From the NCBI GenBank assembly GCA_023336205.1, contig JALQCR010000016.1, positions 88,180-152,179 on the forward strand: 64,000 nucleotides of DNA, given 5' to 3'. This document shows positions 26,897 to 35,812 of this stretch, piece by piece (positions within the stretch are counted from its first letter, which is position 1; each line of letters begins with the position of its first letter). The notes below the pieces were generated by a model. It did not search any database. It was not told the origin of the DNA and worked only from the letters and a program-made list of their open reading frames with translations. The stretch comes from Pseudanabaena sp. Salubria-1. Its GTDB lineage: Bacteria; Cyanobacteriota; Cyanobacteriia; Pseudanabaenales; Pseudanabaenaceae. The position numbers and the translations under genes are program-made.

Positions 26897-28194
26897 CTTA
26901 GTGGTGCAGAAAAATCTGAAAAGCGTTGCTAGGCATAGAATCTCATCATGAGACAAGAGGCAAAAAGGGGCAAGAGATGAGATACTCAAGTTCCTCAACA
27001 AAAGATCTTATCCATGCCCCACCTATATCTTCAGCTACAACAACAATTGCGTCAATGGCTCAAGCCAAAAGATAAGCGACATCTCCAAGGATTTGCGGAG
27101 TCTGTAGCTGCGATATTGCAATCAGGAAGTGCGAGTCTGAGTCATTGGTTGCCCTATTTAAGCCATCGAGAGTGCCAAGCCAGAAGTCAGATGGAAAGAC
27201 TAAGCTACTTTGTGCATAATCCACATATCATCGCCGAGAGATTCTATAACCCATTGGTGAAGCACTTTCTCCAAGCATTTGCAGGAGAATCGTTGGAACT
27301 AGCCTTAGACACAAGTATGCTGTGGGATAAATTCTGTCTTATAGAAGTATGCTTGATTTGGGGAGGGAGGTCGATTACTCTAGCTCAAGTAGTACTAGAG
27401 CATGGCAGCGCTACAGTTGGCTTTGAACATTATCGTCCCGTCTTAGAACAAGTACGCTCTCTATTGCCGCCACAAAGTACGGTGACCTTGCTTGCCGACC
27501 GAGGTTTTGAACATGGGGAATTAATCCGATGGTTACAGCAAAATCACTGGTCTTGGGCAATTCGCGCAAAGAGCGATCTGCTAGTGACTCTGCCAACAGG
27601 TACAACCAAGCGTGTTGAACAACTGATACCTCCCGCAGAGCAAGCTTATCTAGTTCCCGATGTCACCGTACTCGGTGATGTTAATTGTCATTTAGCGACG
27701 GCTAACCTAGACATGGCTAACGGTTCATGGGCTGTCCTTAGCGATATTCCCCCTTCATTACAGACTTTTGCTCTCTATGGCAAACGCTTTGGTGGAATCG
27801 AACCCCATTTTAAAGACTATAAGTCGGCGGCTTTTAATGTTGTTAGCTCTCATCTCCGTGATGCTCAAGCTCTTACCTGTTTATTTATGCTCCTTGCCAC
27901 GGCTAACCTGATTGCTGTAATTCTTGGCATAATGTTGGTGCGTTTGGGGCAAAGGGCTGCGATTGATTGGCACGATCATCGCGGCTTGAGTTTTCTGCAA
28001 CTCGGTCTCCGTCAGCTTCACACTCTTCTTTACCAACAAAAATCTCTTCCTATTTTGCAGATTTTGCCTAGAACTAATCCTCCTCCTGCCTCTGCTTCTA
28101 TTGCTAAACGCGAAAAGTTAGATTTTCGTATCGAATTTGCCCGTATTACCATTGTCTCATCTTGAGACTCCCATGAGTTTTCTGCACCACTAAG
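26897..28194 (+). mobile_element. IS4-family insertion sequence B, copy 1 (1298 bp)
   Basis: Inverted ends CTTAGTGGTGCAGAAAA and TTTTCTGCACCACTAAG. 9-bp target duplication GGTGTGGGC (26888-26896 and 28195-28203), as for IS10/IS50-like IS4 elements. Copy 2 is at 31061-32360. Confidence 0.93.
27014..28165 (+). CDS. IS4-family transposase B
   Basis: 383 residues. Catalytic candidates are in LALDTSMLWD (first Asp), LLADRGFEHGEL (second Asp) and KRFGGIEPHFKDYKS (Glu in the third block). An N-terminal helical DNA-binding region precedes. Differs from the second copy by a few residues (for example S/A and Q/K changes). Confidence 0.9.
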   Translation: MPHLYLQLQQQLRQWLKPKDKRHLQGFAESVAAILQSGSASLSHWLPYLSHRECQARSQMERLSYFVHNPHIIAERFYNPLVKHFLQAFAGESLELALDTSMLWDKFCLIEVCLIWGGRSITLAQVVLEHGSATVGFEHYRPVLEQVRSLLPPQSTVTLLADRGFEHGELIRWLQQNHWSWAIRAKSDLLVTLPTGTTKRVEQLIPPAEQAYLVPDVTVLGDVNCHLATANLDMANGSWAVLSDIPPSLQTFALYGKRFGGIEPHFKDYKSAAFNVVSSHLRDAQALTCLFMLLATANLIAVILGIMLVRLGQRAAIDWHDHRGLSFLQLGLRQLHTLLYQQKSLPILQILPRTNPPPASASIAKREKLDFRIEFARITIVSS

Positions 28195-28900
28195 GGTGTG
28201 GGCTATCACGAAGTCCTCATTGAGCATCCTAATCATAATGTCACGATCGCCTTAATGGAAATTGGGGATGTGATTAATATTCTCAAAGCCTATCGTCAGC
28301 GCTATAACTTTATTCATCAAGATCAACGGATTGAGAGCATCATCATCTTTAAAAATCATGGCGAGAGCGCAGGTACATCTCTAGAGCATCCACATTCGCA
28401 GATTACGGCTACGCCTGTTGTACCTTCTCAAATTCGCTATCGGATGATCGAAGCAATCAGCTATTTCGATGATATGGGCGAGTGTTTATTTTGCTATACC
28501 CTCAGAGATGAGTTAAAGGCAAAAGAACGGATTGTTTTAGAAACAGAATATTTTGTAACTTTCATTCCCTATGCTGCGCTTTCGCCTTTCCATATGTGGG
28601 TGTTCCCACGCCATCACAGTTCTTCCTTTGGCGACATTGGCGAACCTGAACTAGCCGATCTTGCCTATACTCTCAAAACAGTTCTAGCCAAGCTATATTA
28701 TGGCTTAAATAATCCTGCGTACAATTACACAATTCGCTCTATGCCTACCGATGAGAAGCAATCTGATTACTTCCACTGGTATCTAGCGATCGTGCCGAGA
28801 GTCAATCAAGCAGCAGGTTTTGAACTAGGTAGTGGTATGTATATTAATACTGCTATGCCAGAGGATAGTGCTAAGTTTTTGCGAGAAATTGAGGTTCCAT

Positions 28901-28953
28901 AACCCCAAGAATTGATTGGCGGCGCGAAGCGCCGCCAATCAATTCTTGGGGTT
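28901..28953. terminator. Bidirectional terminator between galT and holB
   Basis: A perfect 25-bp inverted repeat (AACCCCAAGAATTGATTGGC plus GGCGC, loop GAA) exactly between the convergent stop codons of galT and holB. Shares its core with the hairpin at 5739-5783. Confidence 0.8.
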
Positions 28954-29903
28954 TAGATCTTTCCTGCTATTTGGAGAAGTGTCACTTCCCAAACTAGTCT
29001 CGGTTGCACATAACGCGCAATCAATTCTCGCGCTTTATCGAGATATTGCACAACTGACTTCGTTCTTTGCTGTTCCCAAAAATAATTTTGCAAATAATCA
29101 ATTAGCCATAGCTGCAAATCTACATCCAGTTCCTTATTGATTTGTTTCGCGATCGCCATCGCACTTTTGGCATCTTGAGGAATTTGGCGAACTAAGTTTA
29201 ATAACTCGGCTGGAATACTCTTGAAACGCTCGAAAGAATCGATCGCATTACCCGCAGATCCTTGTGCGAGGGCAATCACTTCGGGCGGAATATCAGTGTG
29301 ACCTTCGCGGGTGAGGACTTCTTGCATTTGCGCTTGATTGAGTCTTGTGAAGGGAATGCGCTGACAGCGGGAAACTAAGGTTGGTAAAATCGAGCCTGCG
29401 TCAGGAACAATCAAAATAATTGTGGCGTAAAGTGGTTCTTCGAGAGTTTTGAGCAAACTATTGGCGGCAGACTCTGCCATGGATTGCGCTTCTTCGAGAA
29501 TGACCACCGATCGCTTACATTCAAGGGGCGATCGACTGACAAATTCGCTAATTTCGCGTACTTGCTCAATCCTAATCTGAGGTAGGGCGCGGCGCTTTAG
29601 TCCTGCTGCGTCGGCTTCCTTAGCGGTGAGCATTTTACCCTTATCTAAATAGGTCGGCTCCACCCATAGCAAATCGGGATGATTGCGATCGCTTAATCGA
29701 TTAGCTGACTTGCGATCGCCCAATAAAACCTCTGCAAACGCTGATGCGGTCTTGCTGCGCCCAACGCCACTCGTACCCGCAAATAAGTAGGCAGGCGCAA
29801 TGCGATCGCGTCTGATCGCCGCTTTTAATAGCGCGATCGCCTGACTTTGACCAACGACAAGATCAAATGGTGAACTTAAGGATGTATTTGGAACATTTAC
29901 CAC
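28953..29903 (-). CDS. holB: DNA polymerase III delta-prime subunit
   Basis: 316 residues. AAA+ fold with a P-loop variant GTSGVGRSKT (about residues 44-53), the delta-prime motifs SLLKTLEEP and PTLVSRCQRIPF (SRC sensor), and a C-terminal helical collar domain. Delta-prime is part of the clamp loader that puts the sliding clamp on DNA. The start is GTG, overlapping the upstream stop (TAGTG), which indicates translational coupling with the membrane protein gene at 29903-30448. Confidence 0.92.
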   Translation of the reverse strand: MVNVPNTSLSSPFDLVVGQSQAIALLKAAIRRDRIAPAYLFAGTSGVGRSKTASAFAEVLLGDRKSANRLSDRNHPDLLWVEPTYLDKGKMLTAKEADAAGLKRRALPQIRIEQVREISEFVSRSPLECKRSVVILEEAQSMAESAANSLLKTLEEPLYATIILIVPDAGSILPTLVSRCQRIPFTRLNQAQMQEVLTREGHTDIPPEVIALAQGSAGNAIDSFERFKSIPAELLNLVRQIPQDAKSAMAIAKQINKELDVDLQLWLIDYLQNYFWEQQRTKSVVQYLDKARELIARYVQPRLVWEVTLLQIAGKI

Positions 29904-30448
29904 TAGTCATTCCACAGATGTTGTGATGATCTCCTTGAGTCATGAGATCCTAAGCCCACAGGATAGCGGCGATTGCGATTGCCATTATCGAGATCATCAG
30001 CATTGCGCCGTCTTAGCCACCATCGGATCGCCTCATCGACGATCGCCGCAGGGTTATCGGTTATTTCCAATAACTCAGTCAGCAGCTCTGGGGCAATGTC
30101 CACTTTATAGGTGAGATCGATCTCTGGAAGATTGGCTTGATTCGTGATGGGATCTAGTGAAGATGGCAAAGGTTGATCACTGAGATCAGTCAGTTTTGGT
30201 TCAAGACCTATTTCATTATTAGCTAGATTATTCACTGCATCTTTTGCGTTATTAGGTGAACTAGGGGCAATCACAGCAGATTTAATTTCATTCAGGTTGT
30301 TTTGATTACTAACATCTTGTTGATCTAAAGTTAGCTTGCGCCAAATTAGTTTGCTCAAATTGATGATCGAAAACATTAATAGAATAAGTCCGAACTGAAA
30401 TAGTCCAATAATCAAGAGCAATTTTTCTTTTAGCCAAAATTCAAACAT
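29903..30448 (-). CDS. Membrane-anchored protein with WLRRR/WND C-terminal module
   Basis: 181 residues. An N-terminal membrane helix (about residues 10-30) is followed by a variable linker and a C-terminal module: APELLTELLEITDNPAAIVD then EAIRWWLRRR, ending LWND. The next gene upstream (30490-30744) encodes the same module without the membrane helix, so the two are paralogues. Function unknown. Operon with holB through a one-base overlap. Confidence 0.75.
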   Translation of the reverse strand: MFEFWLKEKLLLIIGLFQFGLILLMFSIINLSKLIWRKLTLDQQDVSNQNNLNEIKSAVIAPSSPNNAKDAVNNLANNEIGLEPKLTDLSDQPLPSSLDPITNQANLPEIDLTYKVDIAPELLTELLEITDNPAAIVDEAIRWWLRRRNADDLDNGNRNRRYPVGLGSHDSRRSSQHLWND

Positions 30449-30489
30449 AACTTCTGAGATCTACTTACTGTTAACTTTCCTGATTGCTC

Positions 30490-30744
30490 CTAATCATTCC
30501 ACTCGCCGCGAGGAGGCACAACAGGATTCATCGTCAAGGGACGTGAGCGATCGGCTTCTTTGATCGCTCGACGCTGCAACCATTGACGGATCGCTGTGTC
30601 GATCGCCTGTTCAGGATCATTAGTTACTTCACCAAGCTCAGCAAGCAAAGCAGGGTCGATGTCTATGCTCTTTAGCACCTCATTAAATACTGCTTCATTA
30701 GCCGATTGGTTTATTTGCGGTACGTTGGCGTTATCTTCTGGCAT
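30490..30744 (-). CDS. Small soluble paralogue of the WND-module protein
   Basis: 84 residues: DPALLAELGEVTNDPEQAID then TAIRQWLQRR, ending PPRGEWND. Matches the C-terminal module of the adjacent membrane protein in order, spacing and last residues. No function is known to me. It lies 41 bases upstream of the membrane gene on the same strand, so the three genes (this, 29903-30448, holB) probably form an operon. Confidence 0.7.
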   Translation of the reverse strand: MPEDNANVPQINQSANEAVFNEVLKSIDIDPALLAELGEVTNDPEQAIDTAIRQWLQRRAIKEADRSRPLTMNPVVPPRGEWND

Positions 30745-30864
30745 AAGGAATATTTAAATTAACTGGTGGCACTATCCAGATTTTACCCAGATTTGTTACC
30801 TTCTGAATGTGCAGGGCGATCGCAATCTTGCTAAACCTACAGCAATTAACGATCAAAGGAACCG

Positions 30865-30915
30865 CAAGAGAATTTTTGAAAGTGTTACTTTGCAACACTT
30901 TCAAAAATTCTCTTG
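30865..30915. repeat. Long hairpin in the 30.8-31 kb spacer
   Basis: 22-bp perfect arms (CAAGAGAATTTTTGAAAGTG plus TT). Sits with the hairpin at 30980-31012 in a divergent spacer. Confidence 0.6.
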
Positions 30916-30979
30916 GTTTGGGTTTGAGCGCAAAGCGCTATAAAAAAGAGAGGTGGCTTTTTTGCGCCACCTCTATAAA

Positions 30980-31012
30980 TGTTGAAAGTATTGCTTTGCA
31001 ATACTTTCAACA
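30980..31012. repeat. Hairpin in the same spacer
   Basis: 14-bp perfect arms (TGTTGAAAGTATTG) around CTTTG. Next to the presumed hisS promoter region. Confidence 0.55.
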
Positions 31013-31029
31013 AAAATTGGGTTTTTCGT

Positions 31030-31060
31030 GACCAAAAACTCTGTATTCTGTAATAACATC
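31030..31060 (+). promoter_or_regulatory. Possible original hisS promoter, cut off by an IS
   Basis: Just left of the IS, CTGTATTCTGTAATAAC contains a TAATAA -10-like hexamer preceded by TG. In the uninterrupted sequence this lay about 40 bases ahead of the hisS ATG; now 1.3 kb lies between them. No strong -35 match, so the call is tentative. Confidence 0.3.
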
Positions 31061-32360
31061 CTTAGTGGTGCAGAAAACTCAGGAGAGTCTCAAGATGAGA
31101 CAATGGTAATACGAGCAAATTCGATACGAAAATCTAACTTTTCGCGTTTGGCAATAGAAGCACAGGCAGGGGGAGGATTAGTTCTAGGGAAAATCTGCAA
31201 AAGAGGAAGAGGTTTTTGTTGGTAAAGAAGGGTGTGAAGCTGACGGAGACCGAGTTGCAGAAAACTCAAGCCGCGATGATCGTGCCAATCAATAGCCGCC
31301 CTTTGCCCCAAACGCACCAACATTATGCCAAGAATTACAGCAATCAGGTTAGCCGTGGCAAGGAGCATAAACAAACAGGTAAGAGATTGAGCATCACGGA
31401 GATGCGAGCTAACCACATTAAAAGCCGCCGACTTGTAATCCTTAAAATGAGGTTCAATACCGCCAAAGCGTTTGCCATAGAGAGCAAAAGTCTTTAATGA
31501 AGGGGGAATATCGCTAAGGACAGCCCATGAACCGTTAGCCATGTCTAGGTTAGCCGTCGCTAAATGACAATTAACATCACCGAGTACGGTGACATCGGGA
31601 ACTAGATAAGCTTGCTCTGCGGGAGGTATCAGTTGTTCAACACGCTTGGTTGTACCTGTTGGCAGAGTCACTAGCAGATCGCTCTTTGCGCGAATTGCCC
31701 AAGACCAGTGATTTTGCTGTAACCATCGGATTAATTCCCCATGTTCAAAACCTCGGTCGGCAAGCAAGGTCACCGTACTTTGTGGCGGCAATAGAGAGCG
31801 TACTTGTTCTAAGACGGGACGATAATGTTCAAAGCCAACTGTAGCGCTGCCATGCTCTAGTACTACTTGAGCTAGAGTAATCGACCTCCCTCCCCAAATC
31901 AAGCATACTTCTATAAGACAGAATTTATCCCACAGCATACTTGTGTCTAAGGCTAGTTCCAACGATTCTCCTGCAAATGCTTGGAGAAAGTGCTTCACCA
32001 ATGGGTTATAGAATCTCTCGGCGATGATATGTGGATTATGCACAAAGTAGCTTAGTCTTTCCATCTGACTTCTGGCTTGGCACTCTCGATGGCTCAAATA
32101 GGGCAACCAATGACTCAGACTTGCCCTTCCTGATTGCAATATCGCGGCTACTGCCTCCGCAAATCCTTGGAGATGTCGCTTATCTTTTGGCTTGAGCCAT
32201 TGACGCAGTTGTTCTTGTAGCTGAAGATATAGGTGGGTCATTTGTATAAGATCTTTTGTTGAGGAACTTGAGTATCTCATCTCTTGCCCCTTTTTGCCTC
32301 TTGTCTCATGATGAGATTCTATGCCTAGCAACGCTTTTCAGATTTTTCTGCACCACTAAG
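31061..32360 (-). mobile_element. IS4-family insertion sequence B, copy 2 (1300 bp)
   Basis: Same ends as copy 1, in the opposite orientation. 9-bp target duplication AATAACATC (31052-31060 and 32361-32369). Two bases longer than copy 1 just ahead of the transposase start. Confidence 0.93.
31090..32241 (-). CDS. IS4-family transposase B, copy 2
   Basis: 383 residues from MTHLYLQLQEQLRQW; the frame is open 30 codons further upstream to 32331. Catalytic blocks are as in copy 1. Small sequence differences to copy 1 show that this pair is older than the other pairs, or came in separately. Confidence 0.88.
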   Translation of the reverse strand: MTHLYLQLQEQLRQWLKPKDKRHLQGFAEAVAAILQSGRASLSHWLPYLSHRECQARSQMERLSYFVHNPHIIAERFYNPLVKHFLQAFAGESLELALDTSMLWDKFCLIEVCLIWGGRSITLAQVVLEHGSATVGFEHYRPVLEQVRSLLPPQSTVTLLADRGFEHGELIRWLQQNHWSWAIRAKSDLLVTLPTGTTKRVEQLIPPAEQAYLVPDVTVLGDVNCHLATANLDMANGSWAVLSDIPPSLKTFALYGKRFGGIEPHFKDYKSAAFNVVSSHLRDAQSLTCLFMLLATANLIAVILGIMLVRLGQRAAIDWHDHRGLSFLQLGLRQLHTLLYQQKPLPLLQIFPRTNPPPACASIAKREKLDFRIEFARITIVSS

Positions 32361-32400
32361 AATAACATCACAGTCTCCTGTAAAACACCCGTTAGTATCC

Positions 32401-33666
32401 ATGTCTTCACTTCAGGTCACACGCGGCACTCGCGATATTCTCGCTCCCGAAATTTATTACTGGCAGCAGTTAGAATCAACGGCGCGTCAAATCCTCAGCC
32501 AAGCCGCCTATAACGAGATTCGCACGCCAATTTTTGAAGCTACTGAGCTATTTGCGCGGGGCATCGGTGAAGCCACGGATATTGTCGGTAAAGAAATGTA
32601 CAGCTTTAGCGATCGCGGCGATCGTTCTTTGACTTTGCGCCCAGAGGGGACGGCTGGCGTGGCAAGATCATATATAGAAAATAAATTATTTGCCCAAGGC
32701 GGTGTGCAGCGTCTTTGGTATATGGGCGCAATGTTTCGCTATGAGCGTCCCCAAGCAGGTCGCCAACGCCAATTTCACCAGCTAGGCGTTGAAGTATTAG
32801 GCAGTGCCGATCCGCGTGCTGATGCTGAGGCGATCGCGATCGCCAGTGATTTTTTGCAAGCTGTTGGTTTAAAAGATTTAGTAGTTGACCTCAACTCAGT
32901 GGGCAGTGCTGAAGATCGAGTTAGCTATCGTCAGGCTCTGGTGGATTATTTCACCCCTTTTGTCGAGGAAATTGATGCTGATTCCCGCGATCGCCTTACT
33001 CGCAATCCTCTCAGAATTCTCGATAGCAAAGACAAGCGCACTCAAGAAATTTCCCAAGATGCGCCCAGTATTCTCGATTATTTAAGCTCTGAGTCACAAC
33101 AACATTTCGAGAAAGTCCAAAGCCTGTTAACCGATCTCAATATTGCCTATCGGATTAATCCTCGACTTGTACGGGGCTTAGACTATTACACCCGTACTGC
33201 CTTTGAGATTCAATCTAATCTACTAGGCGCACAGTCAGCAGTATGTGGCGGTGGACGTTACGATCGCCTCATTTCGGAGTTAGGCGGTGCAGATGTACCT
33301 GCGATCGGTTGGGCGATCGGCTTAGAGCGTCTTGTCATCCTGATGCAACAGGTTGCCGAACAAAAACAATCTGCGATCGATTTCTATGTCATTTCGCGGG
33401 GTGATCAAGCGGAAGCTAAGGCTCTATCTATTGCTCAACTTCTCCGTAAAGCAGGATTTACAGTAGAACTCGATCTCAGTGGCGCAAAGTTTGATAAGCA
33501 GTTCAAACGGGCTAGTAATGCCAATGCTAAAGCTGCGGTGGTTATCGGTGATAGCGAAATCGAAGCGGGACAATTGCAAATCAAATGGTTAGAGTCTGGC
33601 GAACAGGAAGCTGTTGCGATCGACGATCTCAGCGACAGTTTTGAGATCCTGAAACAAAAGCTGTAA
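32401..33666 (+). CDS. hisS: Histidyl-tRNA synthetase
   Basis: 421 residues with class II motifs: motif 2 MFRYERPQAGRQRQFHQLG, the histidine-binding loops RGLDYYTRTAFE and SAVCGGGRYDRL, motif 3 AIGWAIGLERL, and an anticodon-binding domain from about residue 325. It charges tRNA-His. The 5' flank is interrupted by IS4-B copy 2 only 41 bases ahead of the ATG, so its transcription must now start in that short leader or in the IS. An essential gene, so some promoter must serve. Confidence 0.96.
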   Translation: MSSLQVTRGTRDILAPEIYYWQQLESTARQILSQAAYNEIRTPIFEATELFARGIGEATDIVGKEMYSFSDRGDRSLTLRPEGTAGVARSYIENKLFAQGGVQRLWYMGAMFRYERPQAGRQRQFHQLGVEVLGSADPRADAEAIAIASDFLQAVGLKDLVVDLNSVGSAEDRVSYRQALVDYFTPFVEEIDADSRDRLTRNPLRILDSKDKRTQEISQDAPSILDYLSSESQQHFEKVQSLLTDLNIAYRINPRLVRGLDYYTRTAFEIQSNLLGAQSAVCGGGRYDRLISELGGADVPAIGWAIGLERLVILMQQVAEQKQSAIDFYVISRGDQAEAKALSIAQLLRKAGFTVELDLSGAKFDKQFKRASNANAKAAVVIGDSEIEAGQLQIKWLESGEQEAVAIDDLSDSFEILKQKL

Positions 33667-33670
33667 TACC

Positions 33671-33703
33671 AAAACACAAAATGGCGTAGCCATTTTGTGT
33701 TTT
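33671..33703 (+). terminator. Terminator of hisS
   Basis: Perfect 15-bp stem (AAAACACAAAATGGC, loop GTA) ending in TTTT, five bases after the hisS stop. Confidence 0.8.
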
Positions 33704-33710
33704 TAAAACC

Positions 33711-33770
33711 CTTACAGGGTTTGGTTTTTAATTCACAGAAGTGTTGTCACACTTTTGTAAATTGGTATTA
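33711..33770. repeat. Hairpin repeat R2, copy 2
   Basis: Differs by a few bases from the copy at 2693-2751. The remainder of the spacer up to 34021 is A+T-rich and presumably holds the amiE promoter; no gene is visible. Confidence 0.75.
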
Positions 33771-34021
33771 ACGATACAATCTCCATTTTTTTGTGTTCTA
33801 TAATACTTATTAACTCTTAATATCTTTGCTAAAACTTCACAAATTAATAGCAGATATTGTTGTTAGTTTGTTTTTGTTGATTAGTACTGGATTTTAAGTT
33901 GTATTGATTAATTATCAAACGTTTAGTAATCAAGTTAAGCAGCAAGAGTAATTACTCTTGCTCAGTAAGTCTTTTGTAGCTAAACAAAATCTGAGTTTAT
34001 TTATAATAAGTAGAGGATTTT

Positions 34022-35107
34022 ATGTCTTACCATGGCGATATTTCTTCGAGTGAAGATGCAGTTGGAGTTGCGGTAGTTAATTACAAAATGCCGCGCTTGC
34101 ATACTAAAGAAGAAGTCATTGAGAATTGCAAAAAAATTGCCTCAATGATAGATGGCATGAAGGTTGGCTTACCTGGTATGGATCTGGTGATCTTTCCAGA
34201 ATATTCCACCCACGGCATCATGTATGATCCGAAGGAAATGATGGAAACTGCTGCAACAGTTCCTGGCGAAGAAACTGCAATCTTTGCCCAAGCTTGCATT
34301 AAGAATAAAGTATGGGGAGTATTTTCTCTGACAGGTGAAAAACATGAGGCACATCCAGACAAAGTGCCTTACAACACCCTAATTTTAATGAACGATCGCG
34401 GAGAGATTGTTCAGAAATATCGCAAGATTATGCCTTGGACTCCAATCGAAGGTTGGTATCCTGGTGACTGCACTTACGTCTCCGATGGACCGAAGGGCTT
34501 GAAGCTCAGTTTGATTATTTGTGATGATGGTAACTATCCTGAAATCTGGCGTGATTGTGTCATGCGTGGTGCAGAGTTAGTTGTGCGCTGTCAGGGCTAT
34601 ATGTATCCCGCTAAGGAGCAACAAATCATTGTTTCTAAGGCGATGGCATGGATGAATAATACTTATGTAGCGGTGGCAAATGCCGCTGGCTTTGATGGGG
34701 TTTATAGCTACTTTGGTCATTCCGCGATCGTTGGATTTGATGGTCGTACCCTTGGCGAATGTGGCGAAGAAGAAAATGGCATTCAGTATGCGGCTTTGTC
34801 TAAGTTTGCGATTCGCGACTTCCGTAAGAATGCTCAATCACAAAATCACATCTTCAAGCTGATGCATCGTGGCTATACTGGGATGCTCAATTCAGGTGAT
34901 GGCGATCAAGGCAAGGCAGAATGTCCCTTTGAGTTCTATCGAGATTGGGTTCTCGATCCGAAGAAGGCAAAAGAAAGTTCGGAGTCAATTACTCGTTCAA
35001 CTGTTGGCACACCTGAATGTCCGATCGTTGGTATCCCGAACCAGCAGGCTATCCCTTTTGTAGAAAAAGCCAAGCCAGAAAGTGTTCCAGTTTCAGTTAA
35101 AGGCTAG
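34022..35107 (+). CDS. amiE: Aliphatic amidase
   Basis: 361 residues, nearly collinear with the well-known Pseudomonas AmiE (HGDISSS, VGVAVVNYKMPRLHT, GMDLV.FPEYS). The nitrilase-superfamily triad is E60 (FPEYS), K135 (QKYRKIMPW) and C167 (LIICDDGNYPE), each one position later than in Pseudomonas. It hydrolyses short aliphatic amides to acid and ammonia. It has its own spacer, a GAGG ribosome site and a terminator. The C-terminal 40 residues are less conserved. Close similarity to a proteobacterial enzyme could reflect transfer. Confidence 0.95.
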   Translation: MSYHGDISSSEDAVGVAVVNYKMPRLHTKEEVIENCKKIASMIDGMKVGLPGMDLVIFPEYSTHGIMYDPKEMMETAATVPGEETAIFAQACIKNKVWGVFSLTGEKHEAHPDKVPYNTLILMNDRGEIVQKYRKIMPWTPIEGWYPGDCTYVSDGPKGLKLSLIICDDGNYPEIWRDCVMRGAELVVRCQGYMYPAKEQQIIVSKAMAWMNNTYVAVANAAGFDGVYSYFGHSAIVGFDGRTLGECGEEENGIQYAALSKFAIRDFRKNAQSQNHIFKLMHRGYTGMLNSGDGDQGKAECPFEFYRDWVLDPKKAKESSESITRSTVGTPECPIVGIPNQQAIPFVEKAKPESVPVSVKG

Positions 35108-35166
35108 TTTCGACTAGATTATTTTTTCTCTCTTCTTTTTGATTACAGCATAATGTGCTGAAGAAA

Positions 35167-35222
35167 AATAAGGTTTCTATTGAAATTGCTACTTTGCAAT
35201 GATTTCAATAGAAATCTTATTT
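35167..35222 (+). terminator. Terminator hairpin after amiE
   Basis: Arms around AAGGTTTCTATTGAAAT / ATTTCAATAGAAATCTT followed by T-run. Confidence 0.7.
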
Positions 35223-35368
35223 TTTTATAGCTAGATGTAATTGCGATCGCAGTTCCAGTTTTGAAGCCTTACGACAGAAATTGCAATTAAAGCATTGCCA
35301 CTTTTCCAATGGAGTCTCCCTTTACTGCTGAACAAACGCTAGAGGAGGATTTTTTGCCTGAAGATTAT

Positions 35369-35593
35369 TTATTGTTGAAATACTAATTCACCGTCAACAA
35401 CATTGCCTTGTTTAATTTGCTCTGTTCCTTCAGCGATCTTTTTCCTTAGTTCGCTCAACTTTTGTTGTTTAGATTCATATTCTTCTAAAAGTTGAAATGC
35501 AAAAGCTAAGAGAGAATCAACACTCTGATACTTCCCGTCTTGAAGTTTGGCGCGGATAAAGTTTTCCTGTTCTGGCTTTAAGGCAATGTTCAT
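35369..35593 (-). CDS. ParD-like antitoxin without a partner
   Basis: 74 residues from ATG at 35593: MNIALKPEQENFIRAKLQDG, then SVDSLLAFAFQLLEEYE. This is a ParD-type ribbon-helix-helix antitoxin. A longer open frame upstream to 35683 lacks similarity. No ParE toxin gene follows on the minus strand, so it is an orphan. Confidence 0.7.
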   Translation of the reverse strand: MNIALKPEQENFIRAKLQDGKYQSVDSLLAFAFQLLEEYESKQQKLSELRKKIAEGTEQIKQGNVVDGELVFQQ

Positions 35594-35713
35594 TTTCCCA
35601 ATCCTGTGAAAGTTGGAATCAACAGATAGCATAGCGTAACTATAAGATTGCATTATATCATGGTGATTATATGGTGCGCTCATGCAATGGTGGCAAGCTA
35701 GCTGTTGACGATC

Positions 35714-35774
35714 GCAACTGACTCGACACTTACGCGCACGATCGCACTTAAGGAAGCCAAGGATGTAGCGCGAT
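35714..35774. repeat. Direct repeat left of the DUF6516-like pair
   Basis: AACTGACTCGAC...GATGTAGCGCGATC, about 60 bases; matches 36565-36624 at close to 80 percent by eye without gaps. Confidence 0.65.
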
Positions 35775-35812
35775 CTTTATCACTGGTGAGGCGATCGCTT
35801 TCTATAAGGGAT

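Larger units (their letters stand above)
26594..28902 (+). pseudogene. galT: Galactose-1-phosphate uridylyltransferase gene, interrupted by an IS
   Basis: The 5' part (26594-26896) has the zinc cysteines CPFC and RVRIIPNKYPAL. The 3' part (28204-28902) has the active-site triad in SLEHPHSQI (His-Pro-His) and CLFCY. Removing the IS and one 9-bp duplication GGTGTGGGC rejoins TGVG with YHEVLIEHP in frame, giving 333 residues. The intact enzyme converts UDP-glucose and galactose-1-phosphate in the Leloir pathway. The 3' frame remains open, but it lacks the zinc site, so activity is unlikely. Confidence 0.92.

Noticed and set aside
28030..28236. Minus-strand open frame across the right end of IS4-like B
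   Set aside because: Runs through the IS boundary and is antisense to the transposase C-terminus.
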